From contig CM034603.1 in assembly GCA_020091685.1 (NCBI GenBank), positions 14,041,773-14,105,772 on the forward strand: a stretch of 64,000 nt of DNA, given 5' to 3'. The position numbers and the translations under genes were made by a program. This document shows, one piece after another, positions 1 through 11,455 of this stretch. This stretch comes from Lutjanus erythropterus. Taxonomy: Eukaryota > Chordata > Actinopteri > Lutjaniformes > Lutjanidae. The notes under the pieces are model-generated. The model was not told the DNA's origin. It did not search any database and worked only from the letters and a program-made list of their open reading frames with translations. The stretch's first letter is position 1. Every line of letters begins with the position of its first letter.

Positions 1-499
1 GCTTTAATGATATTGGTAGGCTAGCTGCCTGGTCCGGTTTCCAGTCTTGTGCAAAGCTAACCAGCTGCTTCATATTTATCCTACAAACATGCGAGTGGTA
101 TTGATCTCTCATCTAACTTGCCCGTGTTTTTTCTTTCATTTTTCATGAAAGAAAAAAAACAACAGGTTTCTGAAGTTTCTGTGTGGTATATCTTCCCATT
201 AACAGATGACCCTGAGACTAAAACACCAGCTAAAAGCTAAATGCATTCCCAACTCTATATGGACATAACAGCTATATACTTACAGTGCTGCTACTTAGGT
301 TCAGAAACCTGTGAATGCGCAGAAAATGTATCTGAATACCTGTAGCGAATATTTCAACAAATACAATACACAAAAGAAAATTTTGTGTGGGAAAAACGTA
401 GAAACATTGAAGAGCTCGCTCTCATGAGGCAGTAGTGCTGGTCAGTCACTGGAAACCAGTTGTTCAGCTAATGCTCTTTAAAGTTAAAAAGGAAAAAGA
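1..499. other. unassigned non-coding sequence
   Basis: AT-rich single-copy-looking DNA. No open frame of note, no repeat recognised, and no microsatellite beyond short A-runs near 150 and 375. Nothing can be assigned. Confidence 0.5.
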
Positions 500-745
500 G
501 CCACTTCCTCTGGTAAACTCCTGAGTGGTGATGATGACGGACCAATTAGCCTGACTCATTAGCTTTCGGAGAGCATTAGAAAATAAAGCTGTGGCAGGAT
601 GGACTTCGCTCTGAGTGTTTTTGCATTATTGATTGAGAATTAATGGCGGAAGCAGCTGTCATTAAAAGGGTAAGGGATGGCTCCAGAAGACCTTAGTAAT
701 GGCAATCTGGGCCATTTAAGAGTCAGCTAGATGGCTGTTAACCAC
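500..745. promoter_or_regulatory. candidate conserved non-coding element
   Basis: This block has even base composition and no repeat signature. It is dense in TAAT-type homeodomain words (accaattagcc, gactcattagc, gagaattaatgg, gtcattaaaagg) and reads like vertebrate long-range enhancer cores. No convincing coding frame crosses it. The call is inference from texture only; conservation was not tested. Confidence 0.35.
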
Positions 746-3700
746 TTAAGGGCTGGAGCAGAACGTGAGGTGGAGAAACAGGAGGTTAGAAAGAGCTGTG
801 GCTGACAGGATGACAGGATGCAAGCCGGATTAGCTGATAGTAAAGAAATCCAGTATCTCTGTCCACAACATTCAATAGCTTTCTTTGTTTTTGTACTATT
901 GCAGCAGATGAATGTAGTGGAAATATTTATTCAATACATGCTGTTTAAACAACATTTCATATTCTTGCAACAAGACATAAGATTTTATGATGGGATGAAC
1001 ATAAAAACCTTATTAATAAGGAGCACTAGAACTAAACATCCAGCTAAGGAGGCAAGCATTCATGGTCATGGAGATTTACGTATTAAAATAATATATTTAA
1101 AATATAAATCCGCATGTACAAGTGCCCTCAAAACTGTACTTAAACACAGAATGTGATTAAGGATACTGGGGTGTTGCACTGGCTCACACTGTTGCTTCTC
1201 AGCAAGAAGGTGCTGACTTGAGTTTCCTCCAGGTGCTCTGCTTAGTGCCCACAGTCAAATGACATGTGGTTTAGGTGAAATAGCGGCTTGAAGGTGCCTT
1301 TGAGAATATGAGTGTTAATTGTTGTCTGACTATGTCTGAGCCCTGTGATAGACTGGGAACCTGTCCTGGATGAACCCCGCCTCCTGCTTTACAAGGCGTA
1401 GTTCAAATAAAGTATTTATTATTTTCTTAAGATTACATATTCCTGACCATTAGGTAACCTTAAATGTTTTATGAAACTGTGCCTTTTTACAAAGTAAGGT
1501 CCAAACATGTAAAATAGTCACTAAAGAATGAGAACATTTCCTTTTCAGGACAGAATGTGATCATTTTTCTTTTAAAATCAACATTCACTGGCCTCCACCT
1601 TTGACTGTTCTGTTAAAAGCAAAGCTGAAAGCACAATAACACACTGTATGCTAAGTGTCACACATTAAACAGCTACACTTCACTACACTAGGTTTTTCAT
1701 AGAGCTGCTCAAGCTCCATCGGGCTTAATACCCAGACATGTTTTTGTCTTGGTGAATAGCTCAGTTTGCCACCATACCACCCACACATTTCTGCAACATT
1801 CAATTGCTCAACAAGTTCAAAGGGGACTGTGGGCGGTTAGTTTGTGTTACAGGTGTGTGTTTTGTTTTAAACTGCGTGGCGGCGGTGTGCACAGTGAGGT
1901 ATAAAGGCTGCATTGAGTCAGTGGCTGGCCCCATTGAGAAACAGGAAAAACAAAACATGCAGACACTTGCAGAGGAGGAGGGCTCTGCAGGCAGAGGTAT
2001 GCACTGTAGCAAGCTTCATTTTTAGAGGAGACATCCACCTGTAAGGACATGCTTACACACACTAGCATGCATGCAAATACAGAAACGTGATTGTGCACAC
2101 ATGCACATCAGCGTATGCACACAAAAAGAATGAAACTTCATTTTGACAGATTGAAAACTGGTTTCATGTATACCCTGCTGCACACAGCTACATTGTACAT
2201 GCTTGTATACACACAGACATGCACTTTCTGCAAATGCTCTGAGCACAGCATCTTTGGTAAACAAAGTGCTGGCTTTTACGACATCTGCATTGCTGACATT
2301 TTCTTGTGCATAGCAGCAGCATGGCTGTCATTTACTCCTCCATAATTACACAGCTGGCTGGAGATGTGAAGCTGTCATCTTTATTTGTTTTTTTTCGTTG
2401 TTGTTGCTGTGCGTGTGTGTTTTTTTGTTTTTTTTTAAGAATACCAGCAGGTACAAAAAACAGAAACAAACTCTGGAATGAGGCAGAACCTCAGTGCCTA
2501 TTAAAACAAAGTAGGTTATAATGATGTATTTGTCTGCTCAGACATTTGTCCAGCCTGTCAGACACTGGATGTTATGAAAAGCTGGCATGTCTGGGGGTAA
2601 GTGTTTGTTTCATTTTCCATCCCTGACGAATTTAATGCTCATCAGTTTAATTTACCTTTTAGAAAAGCAATAATTATGATTACAGTTGGTATATTTGGGA
2701 TTTTTTTTTTCTTTACTTGTGCACAGCTTGAAAAAATGAAAATCCAAGTATTTTCCATTTGTTATTTGTAAAAGGGGCTGACTAAAGATGAACCTAAACC
2801 CTGGCTGGACTTGACCTATTTCACACCTTTGGCTATACTTTTTGTAAGAAAAAAACAGGATGTAAGATGCATGTAAACTGGACAAGGCTGAACAATGAAA
2901 GAAAATAAATCACAAACTCTATTAACCCTGTAAAGCCCAAATATAGAGAAAGAATAGCAAAAAATTAAGTTGAATGAATGTTACTGGGCCAGTATGTTTC
3001 TCTTCATTCCTGGAATACTTGATAGGGACACAACAACGGGTTCAGAAAGCAGACATGCATGTAGTTCTATACTGCTGTGCGTGTCTGTGGACGCACACTG
3101 GCAGATGACAAGAATTACATCACACTGATAAGTTAAGTAGAATTTCCTCTCTTTCCATCCACTAGTAGCAGAGAGAGCACAGTGGAGGAGGGTTTATATG
3201 TTAGTCTGGTCTGCCTGACTCATTGATCCTTTATTTGATTGAGTTTTGTTCAAGTATTAATAAAAATACTATTATTATTGTTAAGTCACAGGTGAACTAA
3301 ATGAACCGTGTCAGTCCCCCACTACCATACAACAAAGGTAAAGGTTAGCAACACGGACATTCAGAGAGGCAAGGACTTAAATGAAGTGGGGAGATACCGT
3401 GGGATAAATTGGTGGTTGCAAGTGTGTCCTGAAATAATATCTAAACCCTTAATACGCAGTTTATAGCCAACAAGGCTATTCAATTGCAAACGGGCCAATA
3501 AAAAGTAAATAAAAAGAGTTGGGACATGGAGATAGACTGAAGATTTGGAGAAACAAACACTTTTGACTGAATTAGCACCAGTAGTTTTATTTCTAATTGA
3601 GGAATATTTCAGTAATGTAATAGTATTTGAGTACATATTTTCCACCACTGCTAAAATGTCTAAAACCATTACAGTGAATAGACATCAAAGGCTGAGGCAA

Positions 3701-4159
3701 AATGAATAAGAGCCAAGGTCTCTGCAGAGCAACACTTCAGTTTGAACATACCAGATCAACATAAATAGCCACCATTTGTTTTCTGTCTGTACAATGTCTT
3801 CATGGCTCTTTAGTGCCCTGTCAAATGTTTGTTTGGCCTTGATTTATTTGCTCTCCACCTCCTCTCCACGCACACACAAACACACACCAGCCATCAATTC
3901 TAAGTTATTTTAAGTGCTTGGGGTCTTCCATTGACATTCAGCTACAAATCATGACATGTATCATTCAGAACGAACATCCATCGACGACATATGATGAATT
4001 CCTTGTTCGCACACCTACGCCCAGTCACATTGTAAGGACTAATGCAGCAGTATGTGATCACTCCATGACTTGAGTAATGGCTGATGAGTAACGTCCTCAC
4101 TTCTCACTCCCACGCACACAAAAACACACACCAAATCATCCCTCTTCTGCTCTTTTTCA
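746..4159. other. unassigned non-coding stretch
   Basis: Mostly AT-rich DNA with no recognisable gene. Short frames on both strands (for example 818-1156 and 3361-3669) have no protein-like composition or known motif. Diffuse CA-rich sequence lies at about 2040-2250 and T-rich runs at about 2385-2440. A CA-rich patch occurs near 3865-3890. Nothing further can be supported. Confidence 0.5.
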
Positions 4160-4310
4160 CGTCCTCTGTACTCCTTCACCTCCCTCGTCCTCTAATTTAC
4201 CCCAACCCCTCCACCCCTCGCCTGCTGCACCCCCCCTCCCATCCCATCCCTCACTTATTCCTAATCTCTCAACAACCCCCCTCTCATCCCCACCCCATCC
4301 CCCGACCAGC
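4160..4310. repeat. C-rich tract with two G-quadruplex motifs on the minus strand
   Basis: Low-complexity pyrimidine-rich DNA. At 4231-4251 the plus strand has C7-T-C3-AT-C3-AT-C3. At 4276-4303 it has C6, a 6-base loop, C4-A-C4-AT-C5. The minus strand therefore carries two short-loop four-run G-quadruplex motifs, and the plus strand could form i-motifs. Proline/serine-rich frames across it are composition artefacts. It directly precedes a candidate regulatory block. Confidence 0.8.
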
Positions 4311-4334
4311 GGGTGCGCCCTCCAATCAATTAGT

Positions 4335-4475
4335 TCATGTTCTGTAATGACAGCAGCTGTGGCCTGGTGGGGCTTCTCCGCATTTAAGAGTGTTTTACTG
4401 CCCGCGAAAAATCTCCGGATGGGATGCCTCCCGTTTATTCGCCCCTGGGAGGGAAAGATGGAAGCCTGCATATGT
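4335..4475. promoter_or_regulatory. candidate conserved non-coding element
   Basis: A GC-balanced block next to the quadruplex tract, containing gtaatgacagcagctgtgg, an E-box-like cagctg and gcccgcgaaaaatctccgg. It has more CpG than its surroundings and no repeat identity. Three plus frames are open across part of it, which argues for composition rather than coding. The enhancer or promoter role is inference. Confidence 0.35.
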
Positions 4476-5494
4476 TCATCCGTCTCTGTGCTTTTATTTT
4501 TACAACATCTGGTCTGTGTCAGGGCCGGCTGGCCACAGAAGCCAGATCAGTTTGGGAGGAAGTAGCAGACAGAAAACTAATTGAGGTTTTTATTTTACCT
4601 TTAAAAGTTTCAGATACAACTCATTCCATTTTTAGGGTTCAAATATAAACAAGAATGTGTGACAGATGCAGTGTCATTCATTCAAACAGGTGAGGAGTGG
4701 CACAAAATAACTAACAAAAACAAATATCAGGTCAAGCTTTCTGCAGGGTTTTATCAGTGAAAAAACGTAGATGTTGACATTATACCCCAGAAAACTACTG
4801 TTAGATCAGATCCATTTTTACTCCCATCTAGAATCTTTGACCTGGCAGGTTACCAAACATCTGTGCAATAGTGCTTGTAAATTCACTACAGGATGTTTAT
4901 TCAGTAATGTGAACCAAAGACAAGTTATAGTTCTTCACCAAGTTCTCTAAGGAGCTTTAATGTTTAATGTCTGATGTTGGAGGAGCAGGTCTGATCATTG
5001 ATGGTGATCATTCAGGTCTGCTGGACAAAGGGGCCTCCTAGCTGATGTCGAGGTGACATTTTCTGATTTACTCTTCAGTTCCCATTTGTCACTTCCCGTG
5101 CATTGAAAAAAAAAATCCCTCAGCAGTGACCGCACTTGAACCTGAATTTGATTTGGACAAATAAGATGAATGTGCTGGCTCTCGGGGGACGGGATACTTT
5201 CCGCTGCTGCAGAGCCTCTTTGTGATGTAGGATGCTAAGATGGTTGCTTTTTTTTTTACATTATGTCACATTTGTTAGTGCCTTTTGGATGATCTGGTGT
5301 ATTTGCTGAGTAGAGCAAACATTTTTTCTCTTACAGCTGTTCATTTCTCATTTTATGTTCTCATTTGGATTCTAATGCTAAATATCTATATTTATATGTC
5401 TATTTGCACCGAGGTCAGATATAGTCATTTTGGAGCCTCAAACAATACAGGCATGAGGCCTCCACACCCCTTTCTATCCTTAAATAAATAATAA
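4476..5494. other. unassigned non-coding stretch
   Basis: AT-rich DNA with short poly-A and poly-T runs (about 5106 and 5250). No gene, repeat copy or RNA gene is recognised. Confidence 0.5.
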
Positions 5495-5775
5495 GTCATA
5501 AAAATAAACTTTTATTCATGGAGTGTGGAGGATGAGTTGAGGAGTTTCAGCCTCAGGAAAAAAGACGTTCTGTAGTCCGATTGTATGGCAGCGGATACTT
5601 CTGTATCTCTTGCCAGATGGCAGCAGGGTGGGGTGGGTATTGTATCTTAGGGTCCTTCCACTTCCTTGTCTTTTCAACACTGCTGTGGTAGCTTTGTTTC
5701 ATTTTTCAACCATCAGTACACCATTGGCTTCTAGCTTCCTTAATCGCTTCCGCAGATGTGCAGTCAGATCATGGG
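5495..5775 (-). pseudogene. 5'-truncated LINE, C-terminal end of the reverse transcriptase polyprotein
   Basis: Read on the minus strand, about 5626 down to 5547 encodes LLPSGKRYRSIRCHT followed by an F-F-P-E-A block. This is the conserved C-terminal signature of fish non-LTR retrotransposon proteins (family pattern LPSGRRYR...RCRT...SFFP). The sequence upstream of the motif is decayed and has no continuous frame. An AT-rich tail follows toward 5495. It is a dead-on-arrival fragment, not a functional gene. The clade (L2/CR1-like or other) cannot be fixed from this piece. Confidence 0.7.
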
Positions 5776-6720
5776 ATAGTCTGAGTTAGTGGGTAGGCCC
5801 CGAGACACACAGTGTTTTAGCATATGGATTTTTAGAAAGACATAATGAGCAAAAAGTTTAAAAAGAAATTTTAACTATAAGTTTATGAGGAGTTTTCTAA
5901 ATTATAAGTTGCAGCTTGGGTCCTAAGGCAATTGCTAACATTTTCCTAATAGGGAGTAAGTCCTCCCCTGACTGCAATACCATTTCCTTGATATTTGCTC
6001 TACGTGCCCTGTTTCTTGGATGCTGTTTGATTGTTTAAATTGATATGTACATGCTGAAAATATTATGGTTTTGCCCTTATTCTAATAAAGACAATATTAA
6101 GCTCTAAGTAACTGATGTACATGGCCAATGAAAATTAATATTAAACTAGTATTCATGTTTACATGCCATTGATTAATGAAATGATGTAGGTTATGGCTTA
6201 TTTTGTATACCTCATCTAAAACATATCCAAGACTTTTGGTTAAGTCACCATGATAAGTCTGTAATAAAGTTTCAAAGAAGAAATGTTTCTCCTTCTGACC
6301 AGAAATGTAAGCTTTTCTTTTGCGCATATTATTAACAGCCCAGTTTTGGAAAGAAGCAAGAAACAGGATGTGCATGTGTCGTATGCTGCAGTAAAAACCC
6401 CAACTGAGATGCATATCTGAATAATATAATAATCTCCCTGACATGCATTAATCAGAAAATGGCACATTCAGACTGAAGGCTAATGAGGATCCAAACAGAA
6501 TATGGTATTTACATAACTTGTAATAAATTAAGAATTGTCATATTCTGAATAGTAGTGGAATATAATGTGGAGATTTTAGTAATCTTAGAAATCTATGACT
6601 ATCTATCTGTGAGTAGAAACAGAGTTTTTATCTCAGCTCTCCCATTCCAGGAGCCAAAACACATCTGAACTCTGGTCACAACACCAGAACATTCTCCCAT
6701 TTTCACCGTCTTGAGCTCCT
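5776..6720. other. unassigned non-coding stretch
   Basis: AT-rich DNA. An open minus-strand frame of 115 codons (6097-6444) has no recognisable domain and is overlapped by a second frame. No repeat identified. Confidence 0.5.
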
Positions 6721-6724
6721 CTCT

Positions 6725-7020
6725 GTCATTCTGCCTCTGTGGAGATAGGTTGATCCATCATGCACGCACACACACGCACACATGCAATACATTCTCACAC
6801 ACATACAGAGATAAACACACACGCACACACACACACAAGCACACTCACTCAGAAGAATGTCATTCCAGGGATAGCTTGATCCATCACAGATGCACCTACA
6901 CATACAGACACACACAGACAGACATGCTCACACATGGCGCTCAGACTGTGTACACATACACATGTGTGTACACATACTTCCTCACATGCATGTCATTCCA
7001 GTAGGTTTATCCATCACTCA
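6725..7020. repeat. CA-rich microsatellite field with a ~133-bp higher-order direct repeat
   Basis: Interrupted (CA)n runs are punctuated by three diverged copies of a unique motif (gtcatt...ttgatccatca) at 6725-6760, 6859-6886 and 6992-7016. The copy starts are spaced 134 and 133 bp apart. Each is followed by CA-rich sequence, so the array is a short tandem repeat of unique motif plus microsatellite, not a plain CA repeat. Cys- or Thr/His-rich frames here are artefacts. Confidence 0.75.
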
Positions 7021-7470
7021 CACCCTTGCTTAGTTGCTTTCAGACACACACATATACGCAGGTACCACAGATATTACCAGGTAATTGGACAGTATGTCAG
7101 CAGGGGGTTATGAGTCCTGAATGATTGTCAGGTTTGTCACACAGCCAAGACATTCATCTTCAGCCTGAATCTGCTCGTCAGCTGCCAAGAGAGCACTCCT
7201 CAGCCTGATCAACAGAATGATGGGACACTAAAACTGAAAAAATCTATTTTTTTACAGAAATTATTGCACTAGTAGATATCTTTAGCACTTGTGAGTGCTA
7301 TTTTCTAATGCGTGACGCAGATGCACAAAAGTTTAGAAACTGCAATATGTATTAATTATTTTCGCATTTTATTTATCCAAAGATTTGTCACTTGGATGAG
7401 CTAATACCAAGAAATCATGGACATATGAAAGAACCACTGCCTACCAGGACAACATCATCAGGTCTTGCTT
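7021..7470. other. unassigned non-coding stretch
   Basis: No gene or repeat copy recognised. Ordinary AT-rich DNA. Confidence 0.5.
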
Positions 7471-7473
7471 AAG

Positions 7474-7503
7474 TTTATTTATTTATTTATTTATTTATTT
7501 ATG
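7474..7503. repeat. (TTTA)n microsatellite
   Basis: About seven uninterrupted TTTA units. Confidence 0.95.
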
Positions 7504-7637
7504 TCAAAATTGAAGAGTCTGATTCAAAAGTAAAAAATCCAGTGAAGGCAGTTTTCTTAAAATTATGTTTTCTCAACTTCTTTTTCTTCTTTCTCTTTGT
7601 CAACTTTTTTACAGTGCAAAAAAATAAAGAAACAAAA

Positions 7638-7962
7638 AAAGGACCAGCGTGTAGGATTTAGTAACACCTTGCCTCACCCTCTCCTTTCCAAGCATGTACA
7701 GATCTGGAGCCAGTGTTTGGTTTGTCTGTTTGTGGGCTACTGTAGAGACAAAGTGGTTCAACATGGCAGACTCCATGGAAGAGGACCCATACCCTCTGTT
7801 GATATAAACGGCTCATTCTAAGAGAACAAAAATACAACAATTCTTATTTTTAGGTGATTACACACTAGTGAAAATATACTTGTGAATGTTATGTTCAATA
7901 TCTGACATTCTGCAAATACATCTTAGAGATCCCCCCCAGATCTCACACACTGGACCTTTAAA
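7638..7962. mobile_element. MITE-like non-autonomous DNA transposon with terminal inverted repeats
   Basis: The left end reads aaaggaccagcgtgtaggat. The right end (7941-7962), reverse complemented, reads aaaggtccagtgtgtgagat. These are near-matching terminal inverted repeats of about 20 bp, 325 bp apart. I recognise the TIR and interior (a motif ending in cacactggaccttta) as a common percomorph repeat; the superfamily is not certain. The 74-codon plus frame inside (7597-7821) comes from the element and is not a gene. Both flanks are poly-A, so a target duplication cannot be read. Confidence 0.75.
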
Positions 7963-8529
7963 AAAAGAAACAGGATCTGAGGACAATTATACCTGATCCT
8001 AAATGCTGTAGACCTGAACAAACCTAAATAAAGAGACAACACTGGCAGCAGCATGATTAACCACCAACCTGATACCCGCGGTGATAGACAAGACCCCTAC
8101 TCAAACTTATTTAGACTAAAGGAGTTTGGATTTATCTTGAATCGCCCTCTAAATTGGGTCTTGGAACTTAGTTGACCCATGAAAGCTTCTAGCATCAACA
8201 TCTGCTCTGTAACTAATACTCTTTGTCCACTGAATAATTATGTCTAAGACCAAAAGGAGTGTCAGGCTGTTTTCTCTCCTTCCACCATTCTCATCTCTTC
8301 ATTTGGAGGCATTGAGGTGTCTAAAAGGAGAATTTGTCGTGGAGCAGACAGAGGGAGGAAGTCTCACGGCCTGCTGCTTCCCGAAGGCTCGTTTTTCCTC
8401 ACCTCTGTTCCCACGAGGCCGCTCACCCACTCTTTAAAAGCCCCCAACACACATACAAAACCCACCTATTTCATTTTTCATTTTCAGCAAATTTCTGTGG
8501 CTTTGCAGCAATATTGATATAAAAAAAAG
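7963..8529. other. unassigned non-coding stretch
   Basis: No gene seen. Three overlapping short plus frames at 8240-8522 cover the same bases in different frames, which indicates composition, not coding. A pyrimidine-rich patch lies near 8270-8300. Confidence 0.45.
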
Positions 8530-8790
8530 ACTGCCGGCTCCAGAGTTCGGGCGGGGATGGAAGGCACCCAGCCGTAGTGTACCGGGGAGCTTAGCGGTCA
8601 GCCTCGGGGAAAAAAAAAAAAAGAAAAAGATTACAAGGTCCTTTTACAATGCCAATACAGCTGAGAGGTGACACAGTGGCAGACGTGCTGTTTAAACGTC
8701 CATTCAAGCGTTGCGACCGCATGTGTGACAGAACTCAGCCTGGTGGTTTAGACTTCATGTAGAGTTGTTTTGATTGGCTGTCTTAACTGA
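8530..8790. promoter_or_regulatory. candidate conserved non-coding element, GC-richer than surroundings
   Basis: A relatively CpG-containing block (gttcgggcggggatgg, cgttgcgaccgcatg) interrupted by an A-run at about 8611-8625. It is followed by homeodomain/CCAAT-like words (gattggctg, ggtcaatcac). No repeat or coding signature. Regulatory identity is inference. Confidence 0.3.
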
Positions 8791-9370
8791 CGCCCCCGCC
8801 ATGGTCAATCACAATTTGTTTATGTAATTTGCAAGAATATGGTGTTTTGAAGGAGGGTACCCACTGAGAATATTGATGTGGAGCCGGTGGTTTATCCAGC
8901 ACTTTACTACAGCGTGTAGCCTGCATGGACGGCAGGTTTTTAATGTGCAGGAAATTATTATGATGCCGGATGTGCTAAAATTACGGTACACATCCTGTTT
9001 GATACATTATTTTATGTCATTTCTGCTTCATCGGATAATGCACATGAGACAAGAAGTCATGAGAGGATGATACATTAATGTTATGAAAAATGCACAGCCT
9101 TCTGCTTCATCATTTTTAAAAGCAAAGTTACAAAAGTGATTAAAGTTCCCCTTGAGACATGTTTTAAAGTAGCATATGTAAAAATATTCTGCTATGATTA
9201 ATATTTTGTTTAACATGATTTTCCAGCATTTAAAAAAAGACTAAAAAAGTAGCTGGAACTGCATCTGCTCTTTCTTCCTTTTTGAGAAAATACTGGATCA
9301 GGCCTTGTGTCCTGGTTACCCCTGCTGCTTGCAATTGGTTGACCAGTGAAAGAGAGGAGTGCATTGATGG
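8791..9370. other. unassigned non-coding stretch
   Basis: AT-rich, with overlapping short frames on both strands (8809-8991, 8873-9070, 9028-9216) that have no known motif. Nothing assignable. Confidence 0.5.
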
Positions 9371-9377
9371 CTAGCAT

Positions 9378-9425
9378 TATATGTTTGAGCCCCAGTCAGA
9401 TCCAGACTCAGATGAGGAGTCTGTT
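9378..9425 (+). pseudogene. possible fragment of a P2X7-like C-terminal domain protein (tentative)
   Basis: An in-frame stop at 9372 is followed by a frame giving H-YMFEPQSDPDSDEES. The YMFEPxSD motif plus acidic run resembles the start of the P2X7-receptor-like domain that is repeated many times in teleost genomes. A long pyrimidine run ending in caaatag near 9465 looks like a splice acceptor, but the sequence after it does not continue the domain. If real, this is an isolated fragment, probably repeat-carried. An acidic stretch by chance is the alternative. Confidence 0.3.
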
Positions 9426-9944
9426 GTGCACCAAAATCTTTATTTTGTTTTTTTTTTTCAAATAGGATACAAACCCCATAGTCACACATTGACAATAGCT
9501 AATGCCACCTCTCTGTCTCTGTCTGTGAAGTCTGTTCTGTGCCAGAGGTTTCATGTTTTCCTTGCCTCCATAAATCATATTAGACAGTTAGTGGCTTTCG
9601 GATTTGTTACATACCAAATCTAGCTTGCCTCGATCTTCAGCCTAGATTGATAGATGCACAAATAGTATTTCTACAGCCATCCAATATCACATTCATATTT
9701 ACAGAGATAATATTCTGTATGTACAAGACCTATATTTGGATAAGGTTTATGAACAAAACATACTGAATGGCCTTTGACGCAAGGCGGTAAATTCCAGAAG
9801 CATTAAACACTGAGATATGCTACACTAACACTGTAGACTGTTTCTGTCTGTCATTAAAATCCAGCAGTTAAACAGCTAAAGGAATGTGATGGTGTTTTTC
9901 CTTGTGAGAATGATACCTCAAACAGTTAAACACCTTGTTTGTGG
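9426..9944. other. unassigned non-coding stretch
   Basis: No gene. An intron-like T-run lies at 9446-9460. No repeat copy found elsewhere in the window. Confidence 0.45.
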
Positions 9945-10215
9945 GCTGTAAAATTTAATTCCAGGTCGGCCTCGTGCCAGGTCTTCACACTTGTGATTTT
10001 CTGCAGTAAACAGACTCCGTGCCAGATTCCCACAGATCGAGGTCAGCAGTGCCTCGATCAAAAACAGATTAACCTTTAATGCAGAGAATATAAGAATACG
10101 GTGCCATATATTCACCATATGAGGCGAGTTTGAAATTATGAGCATATTAGTTTTATGGGAGCATATTAATGGATGTTCATAACAGCGGTTTGCTTTGCTA
10201 ATCAGATGAAATGGA
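9945..10215. promoter_or_regulatory. candidate conserved non-coding element
   Basis: A non-repetitive block rich in AT-core words set in balanced sequence (gattaacctttaatgcag, attatgagcatattag, gagcatattaatgg). It contains a short inverted pair, gatcgaggtcag and gcctcgatc, around 10035-10060. No coding frame is supported. Texture resembles vertebrate developmental enhancers; conservation is untested. Confidence 0.4.
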
Positions 10216-11289
10216 TGTTTTTGTAGATAGAACTAAGCAACACAATTTCCTCCAGAGTTGTGATATGTAAAAAAGAATTATTTTCTTTTTTTTTTTTTTT
10301 ACTTTGAAGTTGCTCTGATCTAAAATGATGATTATGTTCACTTTATGGTTTGTAGTTTAAATAAGTTCATTACATCAGGCTGCTTTGTTGATAAGATGAA
10401 ACAAATGAGATCTTTAGTTTTTCACGAGATATATTTTCAAATCACGATAGCTCACTGCATCAGATATGTTGATATAAAGTTGCTCTCTTTGCTATGAAGA
10501 GAGTCTGACTATGTAAGTTTACTGGCAGCATGCATTTAAAAAATAAAAACCCCTCTGTTTTGAACTGACATATAAAATGGGATTTCTGCTCCTTTGGAAG
10601 ACCGTTTTTCAGACATGGGACAGACTCGGTAAGCAGCTGTGATTGTGATCGTTCTTTACAGCCTGTAGACAACAGAAGTATTTCTATGTCCCATCCTCAC
10701 TGCTTCAACATGGCCAGGACCAATAAAAGTCATCGCTGTGATGACCTCCACCTGTTATTTCTGAAGTATATTGTTCCATTTCCTCTATGGCCCGAGCCAG
10801 CAGGAGGAATGTCCTATTTCCTCCTGCAGTGGAGGGGTGGTGAGTGTTGGGGGGATGCCGGGGTAATTGTTCCACTGCGTACAAAAAGAGCCATGGGGGT
10901 CGTGAGTGAATACACTGACAAAAATTATATAATGTATCTTATAGTAAATATACAACAAAGAAAAATAAAATAGGAGTGTATATTGTATTCTTCAGCCAAA
11001 GTGCATTAAAATATTACTGTATGTAGTGAGACAAACAATTGAGACAAATTTTCTCTGATAACTTCCTTATTTTCAAGGGAAAAAGCCACTAACATGTTTC
11101 ACAAGAATGTGAGAATATGGTGAAAACATTTCACAATATAGCACTAAATAAGCAGGACAGAGAATGTCGATTATAGGTTGTATGTGCGAACAGAAATAAT
11201 GACTAATGTTCGACCGCGACCTCTACAAGCCATTGTAATTACGATGGGAGCAAAGTAGGGAGTCACAAGACGTAGTATGTGACATGCGT
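10216..11289. other. unassigned non-coding stretch
   Basis: Contains a poly-T run at about 10288-10301 and otherwise ordinary sequence. A GC-richer patch at about 10780-10900 includes a local palindrome (aggaggaat...atttcctcct). No gene supported; the 95-codon frame at 10686-10973 has no recognisable domain. Confidence 0.45.
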
Positions 11290-11455
11290 AGGGAGGAGGT
11301 TGAAGTATATGTCAAACACACCCAGATTTGGACCCAGGAGACCATTGTTCCTGCTTCACGTAAGTAACTTAACTTACATTGTGCTTAATGTCACACATGT
11401 AATGTAACTTTGTATGTAATTATTTATTTTAACCCAAACCATGATCTTGATGCAA
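11290..11455 (-). repeat. interspersed repeat family X, copy 1
   Basis: On the minus strand this reads aagatcatggtttgggttaa near one end and gtctcctgggtcc near the other. The same two landmarks are found at 34198-34405, 40318-40560 and 42945-43862. It belongs to a percomorph-type repeat of unknown class. Non-coding. Confidence 0.7.

Noticed and set aside
4157-4471. 104-codon Gly/Arg-rich minus frame
   Set aside because: Translation of the G-quadruplex tract; other frames are open across the same bases.
6703-6915. Cysteine-rich 70-codon minus frame that could look like a secreted peptide
   Set aside because: It is the translation of the CA microsatellite (TGT/GTG codons).
6725-7020. CRISPR-like array because of spaced repeats
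   Set aside because: Only three diverged copies, microsatellite spacers and vertebrate context; it is a tandem repeat.
7597-7821. 74-codon frame as a small gene
   Set aside because: It falls within the TIR element at 7638-7962 and starts in flanking A-rich DNA.
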